Below are positions 1-6,274 of a stretch of DNA of 9,207 nt, piece by piece. The notes under the pieces are model-generated. The model had not been told where the DNA came from. It worked only from the letters and a program-made list of their open reading frames with translations, and searched no databases. The position numbers and the translations under genes were made by a program. Source of the stretch: a bacterium (GTDB lineage Bacteria > Planctomycetota > J058 > JAJDCP01); assembly GCA_030428695.1 (NCBI GenBank), contig JAUIEM010000399.1, forward strand, positions 1-9,207, written 5' to 3'. Every line of letters begins with the position of its first letter. Position 1 is the first letter of the stretch.

Positions 1-1
1 C

Positions 2-1285
2 GCCCGGCGCCTGGAGTTCGAGGTCGAGGGCTCGACCTACACCACCGAGAACGACCTCGCCCGCTTCCTGCGCAGCCCCGACCGCGCCCTGCGTGAGGAG
101 GCCTACCGGGCCTACTACGAGGGGCTGGCCGAGGACGCAGACCTGTACGCGGTCACGCTGTTCCACAAGATCCGCAACAAGAACGCCCTCGCCCGCCTGC
201 GCCACTTCGACGACGCGGTCCACCAGTCGCTGCACGGGCTGCACCTCAGCGTCGCCGAGTTCGACTCGACGCTGGTCCGCGTCCGCGCCCAGGCCGCGCT
301 GTACAAGCGCTACCAGACGCTGCTCGGGCAGGCGCTGAAGGCCGAGCTCGGCCTCGAGCAGCTCGAGCCCTGGGACATGCGCGTGTCCCTGACCGAGGAC
401 GAGCCGCGCTTCACGGTCACCGACGCCCTCGAGCTGGTGAAGAGCTCGCTGGCGGTGCTCGACCTCGACTACGAGGACCAGCTCGAGGCCTTGTTCGACC
501 CCGAGGCCCGGCGCCTCGACCTCAGCGGCGACGGCGCCCGCTACAACGGCGCCTTCGCCTGGGGTCCCTCGGGGGCCGACTGGGTGTTCTTCTGCAAGAG
601 CTTCCACGGCTACTTCAGCGACGTCTCCACCCTCGCCCACGAGGCCGGCCACGCCGTCCACGCCGGGCTGATCAAGGACGCGGGGGTCTCGCCCCTGTAC
701 GACGACGGGCCGCGCTACTTCACCGAGGGCTTCGCGATGGTCAACGAGCTGCTGCTGCTGCAGCACTGCCTCGGCACCGCGACCGACCCCGACCAGCGGC
801 TGTTCTACCTGCGCGAGCTGTGCAGCCAGCTGACCGCGACGATCCGCCTCGCGCGCTACGTGCTGTTCGAGGCCGAGCTGTACCGCCGCGAAGCCCGGGG
901 CGAGCTCACCGCTCCCGAGCAGATCAGCGGGGTGTGGGAAGAGCTCGCCGGCGACTTCGACATCTTCGCCGGGCGGGTCGAGGCGACCCGCCACGGCTGG
1001 GCGCGGGTGCCGCACTTCTACACCCACCCGCTGTACAACACCAACTACGTCTTCGCGAACCTGCTCGCCACCCTGCTCTACACCCGCCTGGTCGCGGAGC
1101 CCGAGGCCGTCGAGGCGTACATAGAGCTGCTCGAGGGCGGCTTCCCCGACGTCCCCGCCCAGCTGCTCGAGCGCTACCTCGACGTGTCCCTGAGCGACCC
1201 CGCCCAGCAGGCCTCCGCCTTCGCCGAGATCACCCGCCAGCTCGACGCCCTCGAGGCCTCCCTGGCGGTCCCGGCCGGGAACTGA
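2..1285 (+). CDS. M3-family oligoendopeptidase F-like zinc metallopeptidase, C-terminal part (5' truncated by window edge)
   Basis: The reading frame is open from base 2 to a TGA at 1283-1285, giving 427 visible residues. M3B enzymes usually have about 560-600 residues, so roughly the first 150 are outside the window. The first ~60 visible residues look like the end of the M3 N-terminal helical domain (SPDRALREEAYRAYYEGL). The catalytic domain follows. The zinc motif is HEAGH at visible residues 213-217 (bases 638-652), in the context DVSTLAHEAGHAVHA. The third zinc ligand is Glu242, 25 residues after the second His, in EGFAMVNE, equivalent to EVASTTNE of PepF. A later HFY motif with further tyrosines (His338, Tyr340, Tyr345, Tyr349) matches the substrate and transition-state binding segment of the family. 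All key residues are present, so it should be active. M3 enzymes cleave short peptides, usually in the cytoplasm. The downstream racemase-like gene begins 5 nt after the stop, suggesting one transcript. The ATG at 377 is internal, because homology continues upstream of it. The exact M3 subfamily is uncertain. Confidence 0.93.
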   Translation, partial: ARRLEFEVEGSTYTTENDLARFLRSPDRALREEAYRAYYEGLAEDADLYAVTLFHKIRNKNALARLRHFDDAVHQSLHGLHLSVAEFDSTLVRVRAQAALYKRYQTLLGQALKAELGLEQLEPWDMRVSLTEDEPRFTVTDALELVKSSLAVLDLDYEDQLEALFDPEARRLDLSGDGARYNGAFAWGPSGADWVFFCKSFHGYFSDVSTLAHEAGHAVHAGLIKDAGVSPLYDDGPRYFTEGFAMVNELLLLQHCLGTATDPDQRLFYLRELCSQLTATIRLARYVLFEAELYRREARGELTAPEQISGVWEELAGDFDIFAGRVEATRHGWARVPHFYTHPLYNTNYVFANLLATLLYTRLVAEPEAVEAYIELLEGGFPDVPAQLLERYLDVSLSDPAQQASAFAEITRQLDALEASLAVPAGN

Positions 1286-1290
1286 CCGGG

Positions 1291-2445
1291 ATGCCCCTCT
1301 CCGACGTGCGGGTGCTCGACCTGACCCGCCTCTTGCCGGGCCCCTTCGCGACCCAGATCCTCGCCGACTTCGGCGCCGAGGTGATCAAGGTGGAAGCGCC
1401 GGGCAGCGCCGACCTGATGCGCTTCCTGCCGCCCTGGATCGGCGGCGAGAGCTACCCCTTCCAGCAGGTCAACCACAACAAGAAGAGCCTCGTCCTCGAC
1501 CTCAAGCACCCCGCCGGCCGCGACGCCCTCCTCGATCTGGCGGAGCGCTGCGACGTGGTCGTCGAGGGCTTCCGCCCAGGAGTGATGGAGCGCTTGGGGC
1601 TGACGCCGGAGGTGTTCCGGGAGCGAAACCCGCAGCTGGTCGTCGCGTCCCTGAGCGGTTACGGCCAGACCGGCCCCCGCCGCGCCCATCCGGGGCACGA
1701 CATCAACTACCAGGGCTACGCGGGCAGCCTGGTGCTGAACGCCGATGCCGCGGGCACCCCGGTGGTCAGCGCGGTTCAGGCGGCCGACCTGTCCGGCGCC
1801 CTGTACACGGTGATCGGGATGCTGCTCGCGCTGCGCAAGCCCGGCCAGGATGTCGACGTCGGGATGCTCGACACGGTGTTCGCGCTGATGTCGATCCACA
1901 CCGCCTCGGCCTTCGCCGGCGAGCCCCTCGGCCCCGGCGACTCCCCCCTCTCCGGCAGCCTGCCGAACTACGGGGTGTACCGTTGCGCCGACGGCAGGTT
2001 CCTCGCCGTCGGCTCCCTCGAGCCGAAGTTCTTCGCCGGCCTGTGCGCGGCCCTCGAGGTGCCCGCCCTGGCCGCGGTCGACGTCACCGACCCCGAGCAG
2101 CGCGACCGCGCCCGGGCGATGCTCGGCGGCCTGTTCGGCACCCGCCCCCGCGACGCCTGGCTCACCCAGCTCGAGGACGCCGGCCTGTGCGTCGGGCCGG
2201 TGCTCGAGCAGGCCGAGGCGGCGGAGGATCCCCAGCTCTGCGCGCGCGGCATGGTGCGCCGCCTCGACGATCCCACCCTCGGCAGCGTCGCGATCGTCGG
2301 CTCGCCGATCAAGCTCTCGCAGTCCCCTCCCCTCCCGCTCCGCGCCGCCCCGAAGAAGGGCGAGCACACGCGGGAGATCCTCGCCGGGCTCGGTTACAGC
2401 GCCGAGCGGGTGGAGGCGCTGTTCGCGGAAGGGGCGGCGGGCTGA
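1291..2445 (+). CDS. CaiB/BaiF family III CoA-transferase-fold protein, alpha-methylacyl-CoA racemase-like
   Basis: This complete 384-residue protein has the usual length for the family. The ATG at 1291 gives the typical family N-terminus (MPLSDVRVLDLTRLLPGP), followed by the CoA-binding segment ADFGAEVIKVEAP. The frame stays open far upstream, but there it only shadows the M3 gene. The ribosome-binding site is weak (CCGGG directly before the ATG), so translation may be coupled to the M3 gene ending 5 nt earlier. Family III proteins either transfer CoA between acids through an aspartyl intermediate or epimerise 2-methylacyl-CoA. Three residues favour the racemase branch: His136 in GHDINY, Asp166 in AADLSG and Glu244 in GSLEPKFF. 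They correspond to His126, Asp156 and Glu241 of Mycobacterium tuberculosis MCR, and the His-to-Asp spacing of 30 is identical. The C-terminal part has the usual closing segment near GSPIKLSQSP. A likely role is 2-methylacyl-CoA epimerisation before beta-oxidation of branched acids. A CoA-transferase with an unknown acyl donor remains possible. Confidence 0.92.
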   Translation: MPLSDVRVLDLTRLLPGPFATQILADFGAEVIKVEAPGSADLMRFLPPWIGGESYPFQQVNHNKKSLVLDLKHPAGRDALLDLAERCDVVVEGFRPGVMERLGLTPEVFRERNPQLVVASLSGYGQTGPRRAHPGHDINYQGYAGSLVLNADAAGTPVVSAVQAADLSGALYTVIGMLLALRKPGQDVDVGMLDTVFALMSIHTASAFAGEPLGPGDSPLSGSLPNYGVYRCADGRFLAVGSLEPKFFAGLCAALEVPALAAVDVTDPEQRDRARAMLGGLFGTRPRDAWLTQLEDAGLCVGPVLEQAEAAEDPQLCARGMVRRLDDPTLGSVAIVGSPIKLSQSPPLPLRAAPKKGEHTREILAGLGYSAERVEALFAEGAAG

Positions 2446-2484
2446 GGGGCGCGGCTGCTTGATGGGGGGCTGCTCGGCGTCCGA

Positions 2485-2516
2485 GAGGCTTGCGTTCTCG
2501 CGTCGCGTGAAGCCTC
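2485..2516. terminator. Possible hairpin (7-bp inverted repeat), candidate terminator
   Basis: GAGGCTT at 2485-2491 is perfectly complementary to AAGCCTC at 2510-2516, with an 18-nt loop. It begins 40 nt after the racemase-like stop, where a terminator would be expected. No T-tract follows and the loop is long, so intrinsic termination is doubtful; it may only mark a 3'-end structure. A 7-bp match of this kind can also occur by chance in GC-rich DNA. Confidence 0.28.
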
Positions 2517-2533
2517 GCCGCCTGTCCGCTCTT

Positions 2534-2557
2534 CCTTGGCTCCTTGGCGCCTTGGCG
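2534..2557. repeat. Tandem 8-bp repeat CCTTGGCK, three copies
   Basis: Three consecutive units are CCTTGGCT (2534-2541), CCTTGGCG (2542-2549) and CCTTGGCG (2550-2557), in exact 8-bp register and followed by G. The reverse complement reads CGCCAAGG. From memory, similar stretches (CCTTGGCG, often ending in CTTGGCGGT) recur between genes of many unrelated bacterial genomes and are sometimes translated into spurious small ORFs containing LGVLAV or RQGAKAPR-like strings. The tandem structure is seen directly; membership of a dispersed repeat family is recollection and was not tested here. Confidence 0.6.
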
Positions 2558-2601
2558 GTCAGCTTCCTCTTCCGTTCGACGTCCGGTAGCCCTGTCGCTT
2601 G

Positions 2602-2617
2602 CGCGTTGCGTGACGCG
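2602..2617. terminator. Small GC hairpin, candidate terminator for the minus-strand gene
   Basis: CGCGT at 2602-2606 pairs with ACGCG at 2613-2617 across a 6-nt loop. It lies about 24 nt beyond the tricorn stop codon on the minus strand. The stem has only 5 bp and no T-tract follows on either strand, so this is weak evidence for termination. Confidence 0.2.
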
Positions 2618-2640
2618 GAGCCGGGTCCGTCGTCGCAGCC

Positions 2641-5600
2641 CTAGCGCTCATCCTCCGGCAGCCCCATCCCCGAGCGGTCCGGGTAGGCCGGGCGCTGAGG
2701 CGGCGTGTAGGGGTTGCGCTCGAGCTCCTCGAGGCTCCAGCGGATCGCCTCCTCGAGCTGCGGATCCCCGCCGTCGGCCATCAGCGCCGGGTCGTCGACG
2801 ACCTCGATGTCGGGATCGACGCCGTGGCCCTCGACGCCCCAGGTCCCGTCCTGCTCGTAGAAGGCGAAGGTCGGCACGGCGGTGTAGCCGCCGTCGATCA
2901 GGGCCGGGTTGCCGCTGATCCCGACCAGGCCGCCCCAGGTGCGGGTGCCGATCAGGGGGCCGAGGCCGGATTGGCGGAACAGCCAGGGGAACATGTCGCC
3001 GCCGGAGCCCGAGGGGCCGTTGATCAGCATGCACTTCGGCCCCTGGTGGGCGTCGTAGGGCCAGGTCCAGTCGCGGCCGTCGCGGCGGGCCCAGTAGTTG
3101 GTGACCGGCCGGTTGAGGAGCTCGATGAAGCGGGTCGGGATCTGGCCGCCGCCGTTCCAGCGCTCGTCGACGATCAGGGCCTCCTTGTCGAGCTGGCCGA
3201 AGAACTGGCGGATCAGGTTGTTCTGCCCGTTGACGCCGGTGTCCGGGACGTGGATGTAGCCGACCCGGCCGTCGGTCGCCGCGTCGACGGCGGCGCGTTT
3301 CTCCTCCACCCAGGCCCGGTAGCGGAGCTCGCGCTCGCTGCGCAGGGGCTCGACGAGGATGCGCCGGGGATCTTCATCGGTCGGCGAGCTGCCGATGGTC
3401 AGCTCGACGGTCTGGCCCGCCAGGCCGAGGAAGGCCGCGTAGGGGTCGCGGTCGGGAGCGAGCGGGACGCCGTCGACCGCGAGCAGGTAGTCGCCGACGG
3501 AGACGGCGACGCCGGGCTGGCTGAGGGGGCCGCGGGCGTCGTGGTCCCAGGGCGCGCCCTCGAGGATGCGCGCGATGCGGACCGCCCCGTCCTCGAGCCG
3601 CAGGTCGGCGCCGAGCAGACCGACGGAGAGGGAGGGCGCGGACTCGCCGTCGCCGCCCCAGTAGTAGGCGTGGCCGACGTTGAGCTCGGCGATCATCTCG
3701 CCGATGACGTAGCTGACGTCCTCGCGGCTCGCGCAGTCGGCGAGCATGCCCTCGTAGTGTTCCCGCACGCCGACCCAGTCGACGCCGTGCATCGTCGGGT
3801 CGTAGAACCAGTCGCGCTGGATGCGCCAGGCGTCGGTCAACAGCTGCTTCCACTCGGCCCGCGGCTCGATCACGCAGCGCATGCCGGCGGTGACGACGGG
3901 CTTGCCGCTCGCGCCGGCCCGGGCGTCGAGGATGCGCGGCGCGCCGCCACCGAGGGCGAGCAGCTTGGCCCGGTCGCCGGACAGGCGGAAGTCGCCCGCG
4001 CTGGTCACGGTCTTCTCCTCCACGGCGTCGGCGCGGATGTCGACGATGCGGATGCGCGCCGCTCCGCCGTTGTGGCCTCCGCCGCGGATGAACAGGAGAT
4101 GGCCCTGGTCGTTGCTCTCCAGCCGCCGGAAGCTCCCGGGCTCGAGGGGCAGCGCGAGGGCGCGGCGCTCGAAGCCGTCGAGGTCGATCACGACCTCCTC
4201 CGCCGGGTCCGCGGCGGCCTCGCCCCCGTCAGCGGCGCGGCTGCCCTCGATGTCGAAGCTCTGGCCCTGGCTCTCCAGGGTCCCCGCCAGCTGGCCCTGG
4301 GTCAGGACGGCCTGCAGGCTGGCGAGCTCGCCGTTCTCCGCGACCAGGGCGAGGCTGAGGGTGCCCTCGTCGGGGTTCCAGGTGCCGGTCACCGTGCCGT
4401 CGCCGAGGGGCGAGCGCACCTCGCCGCCGACGCTGTTGTCCTCGCCCAGCTCCAGCAGCAGCGTGATCTCGACCGGCTCGGGCAGGGTCGCGCCGCGCAC
4501 GGTGCAGGTCCAGGTTCCGCTGATGCCGTCGTCGTCCGGGTCGGCCTCCGGCTCGTCCGCTTCCCCCACGTCCTCCTCCCAGCTCTCCTCGTCGGACTCC
4601 GGCGCGAAGGGCGAGGCCTGGTCGGCGCGCAGGGGCACCGCCATCAGGATGCCGGTGTTCGCGTAGATGAAGCTGCTGCCGAGGTCCTCGTACTGCGGGC
4701 TGAAGGAGCGGTTGGAGGTGAAGTACAGGAACTCCCCCTGGCGGTCGAAGGCGGGGGCGCTGTCGTTGAAGAAGCCGCTGGTCAGCTGCGTGCGCTCGCC
4801 GCTCTCGAGGGAGTACAGCCACAGGGCGCTCTGGGGCCGCTCCCCGGCCCGCGCGTACACGATCCAGCGGCTGTCGGGGGAGAAGTCGACGTCGATGTCC
4901 GAGGCCCAGGGGTCGCGGTCGACCAGGCGCAGGGAGTCGGACGCCAGGGAGTAGAGCCAGACCGCGCCGGTCTTGTCGTTGAAGCTGAGGTGCTCGCTGT
5001 CCGGAGACCACTCCGGCCGGCGCAGGAAGACGTCGAGCGAGTCGCTGAGCACCCGGGTCTCGCCGCGGCCGTCGGACTGCGTCAGCGCGAGGGCGTACTC
5101 GCCGCTCGCGTCGGTGAAGCAGGCGATCCAGCGCCCGTCCGGGCTCCAGGCCGGGTCGCGCTCGGCGACGCCGGCGCTTGCGGTCAGGTTGCGCGGGCGG
5201 CCGTGCTCCGCCGGCAGCGTCCAGATGTCGCCGCGGGCCTGGACGACGGCGCGCTTGCCGGTGGCCGACAGGTTCCAGGCCTGGATGAAGCGGCTCGCGT
5301 CGACCGCCTGCGGGCGCAGCTTCGGGCGATCGCCGGGGATACGGATCGTCACCGGCGCGCTCTCGCCGGTCTCGAGGTCGTGGACGCGCAGCTCGGCGCC
5401 GAGCTGGAACACGATCGCCGGCCGCGGGCCGCTGTGGATCGCCGGGAACTTGACGTCCTGCTCGGTGAAGCTCGTCACCTGCCGCCGCTCCCCGCTCGGC
5501 ACGTCGTAGACCCACAGGTTCAGGCGGTGGGCGGGGCCCGCATCCGACAGGTAGTAGACCTCGCTGCCGTGCCACATCGGGGCGGTGTCCGTCCCCTCCC

Positions 5601-6207
5601 AGTCGGTCATGCGGCGCGAGGCGTGCGAGTCGAGCTCGAACAGCCAGATGTCGGCGGCGAGCCCGCCGCGGTAGCGCTTCCAGGTGCGGAAGTCGGTCGT
5701 GTAGGGGGTGTACGCGAGCCAGTTGCCGTCCGGGCTGACCGCGGCGACGGTGCCGTAGGGGATCGGCAGCATCTCCGGCGCGCCGCCCTCGGCGCCGATG
5801 GTGTAGAGCTGCTGGGTGCGCGGGTTGCCCGCCTCGCGGCCGCTGTAGAACAGCAGCCGGCCGTCGGGCGTCCAGTCGCACAGGGTCTCCCCGTCGGGGT
5901 GGTAGGTCAGGCGCCGGGCGGTGCCGCCGACGACCGGGCAGACGTACAGGTCGCGGTTGCCCTCGTAGTTGCCGACGAAGGCCACGCTGCGCCCGTCCGG
6001 GCTGAAGCGCGGCAGCAGCTCCTGGCCGGGCGGACTGGCCAGGGGCGAGGCGAGGCCGCCCGCGCGGGGCACGGTCCACAGGTCGTTGGCGTAGACGAAG
6101 ACGATGTGGTCCTCGGAGATGTCGGGGAAGCGCAGCATGCCGGCGTGGGGCTCGACATCGGCGCACAGGGGCAGGACCAGGCAGGCGAACAACAGGGCGC
6201 GGCTCAC
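2641..6207 (-). CDS. Tricorn-type protease (peptidase family S41), exported, with an inserted beta-rich domain
   Basis: This complete 1188-residue protein starts at GTG 6207-6205, preceded by GGAGG with 7-nt spacing, and ends at TAG 2643-2641. The start gives a signal peptide (SRALLFACLVLPLCA, probable cleavage before Asp17). The frame is open upstream to 6795, but that part overlaps the TPR gene and has no homology. Order of domains: six-bladed beta-propeller, about residues 20-300 (RFSPDGRSVAF, DWTPDGRLLF); seven-bladed propeller, about 300-780 (AWSPDGRW, EWSPDSEHLSF, DFSPDSRWIVY), interrupted by an insertion at about 537-672; C1 helical domain, about 780-855; PDZ, about 856-955; C2 catalytic domain, about 960-1165. 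Putative catalytic residues are His846 (ELNVGHAYYW), nucleophile Ser1068 (GPSGSGGDMF) and Glu1126 (VEGHGVDPDIEV). Gly845 stands where archaeal tricorn has Ser745. Tricorn releases short peptides from larger ones. The Thermoplasma enzyme has 1071 residues; the insertion accounts for the extra length. The signal peptide implies action in the periplasm or outside the cell. Confidence 0.95.
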   Translation of the reverse strand: MSRALLFACLVLPLCADVEPHAGMLRFPDISEDHIVFVYANDLWTVPRAGGLASPLASPPGQELLPRFSPDGRSVAFVGNYEGNRDLYVCPVVGGTARRLTYHPDGETLCDWTPDGRLLFYSGREAGNPRTQQLYTIGAEGGAPEMLPIPYGTVAAVSPDGNWLAYTPYTTDFRTWKRYRGGLAADIWLFELDSHASRRMTDWEGTDTAPMWHGSEVYYLSDAGPAHRLNLWVYDVPSGERRQVTSFTEQDVKFPAIHSGPRPAIVFQLGAELRVHDLETGESAPVTIRIPGDRPKLRPQAVDASRFIQAWNLSATGKRAVVQARGDIWTLPAEHGRPRNLTASAGVAERDPAWSPDGRWIACFTDASGEYALALTQSDGRGETRVLSDSLDVFLRRPEWSPDSEHLSFNDKTGAVWLYSLASDSLRLVDRDPWASDIDVDFSPDSRWIVYARAGERPQSALWLYSLESGERTQLTSGFFNDSAPAFDRQGEFLYFTSNRSFSPQYEDLGSSFIYANTGILMAVPLRADQASPFAPESDEESWEEDVGEADEPEADPDDDGISGTWTCTVRGATLPEPVEITLLLELGEDNSVGGEVRSPLGDGTVTGTWNPDEGTLSLALVAENGELASLQAVLTQGQLAGTLESQGQSFDIEGSRAADGGEAAADPAEEVVIDLDGFERRALALPLEPGSFRRLESNDQGHLLFIRGGGHNGGAARIRIVDIRADAVEEKTVTSAGDFRLSGDRAKLLALGGGAPRILDARAGASGKPVVTAGMRCVIEPRAEWKQLLTDAWRIQRDWFYDPTMHGVDWVGVREHYEGMLADCASREDVSYVIGEMIAELNVGHAYYWGGDGESAPSLSVGLLGADLRLEDGAVRIARILEGAPWDHDARGPLSQPGVAVSVGDYLLAVDGVPLAPDRDPYAAFLGLAGQTVELTIGSSPTDEDPRRILVEPLRSERELRYRAWVEEKRAAVDAATDGRVGYIHVPDTGVNGQNNLIRQFFGQLDKEALIVDERWNGGGQIPTRFIELLNRPVTNYWARRDGRDWTWPYDAHQGPKCMLINGPSGSGGDMFPWLFRQSGLGPLIGTRTWGGLVGISGNPALIDGGYTAVPTFAFYEQDGTWGVEGHGVDPDIEVVDDPALMADGGDPQLEEAIRWSLEELERNPYTPPQRPAYPDRSGMGLPEDER
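4192..4599 (-). other. Domain insertion in the tricorn protease: acidic linkers around a beta-rich GTW-repeat domain
   Basis: This covers tricorn residues about 537-672. Most bacterial tricorns that I recall have only a short charged linker here, between SPFAPESDEE and the strand IDLDGFERRALALP. This protein has a strongly acidic linker (about 537-560), a roughly 95-residue segment (about 561-656; bases about 4240-4527) and an Ala/Glu-rich linker (about 657-671). The middle segment alternates hydrophobic and polar residues like beta strands and has recurrent turns: ISGTWTCTV (562-570), VTGTWNPDEGTLSLAL (606-621) and LAGTLESQ (640-647). This resembles small lipocalin-like or beta-sandwich domains attached to some bacterial secreted hydrolases. 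The fold is inferred from pattern only. The boundary residues are approximate. Confidence 0.75.
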
Positions 6208-6214
6208 GGGGAGT

Positions 6215-6219
6215 CCTCC
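6215..6219 (-). promoter_or_regulatory. Shine-Dalgarno site of the tricorn gene
   Basis: GGAGG on the minus strand (CCTCC on plus at 6215-6219) lies 7 nt before the GTG at 6207. It decides the start codon: no in-frame ATG lies near, the first internal Met (residue 24) would remove the signal peptide, and the GTG places that peptide at the N-terminus. Confidence 0.75.
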
Positions 6220-6274
6220 GGGAAGGGTCGCGCCATGGTACAGGATCGCCCGCGCGGTCGTCGAACCAGGAGTG

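Larger units (their letters stand above)
2446..2640. other. Intergenic region between convergent genes
   Basis: These 195 bp separate the stop codons of the plus-strand racemase-like gene and the minus-strand tricorn gene. No supported gene lies here. The region is slightly less GC-rich than the flanking genes and has pyrimidine-rich stretches on the plus strand. It contains two weak inverted repeats (2485-2516 and 2602-2617) and a tandem CCTTGGCK repeat (2534-2557). Its position requires transcription to end from both sides. No classical hairpin plus T-tract terminator is visible on either strand. Confidence 0.8.

Noticed and set aside
93..338. Short plus-strand ORF of 81 codons at the left end
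   Set aside because: It is a shadow of the M3 gene in another frame, with Thr/Arg/Ser-rich, motif-free sequence.
820..1290. N-terminal extension of the racemase-like frame
   Set aside because: It overlaps the M3 peptidase and is Arg/Pro/Ala-rich shadow sequence. The ATG at 1291 gives the standard family N-terminus.
1174..2367. 397-residue open frame on the minus strand opposite the racemase-like gene
   Set aside because: It mirrors the coding bias of a well-supported gene, spans the M3/racemase junction and shows no domain.
2459..2644. 61-codon ORF on the plus strand in the spacer
   Set aside because: It has no clear Shine-Dalgarno, and its middle (LPWLLGALAV) is simply the translation of the CCTTGGCK repeat, a typical source of spurious small ORFs.
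6208..6274. Sigma-70-like promoter in the gap before the tricorn gene (TTCGAC, 17 nt, TGTACC on the minus strand)
   Set aside because: Both hexamers match the consensus poorly, so the pair cannot be told from chance. A promoter here is possible but unsupported.
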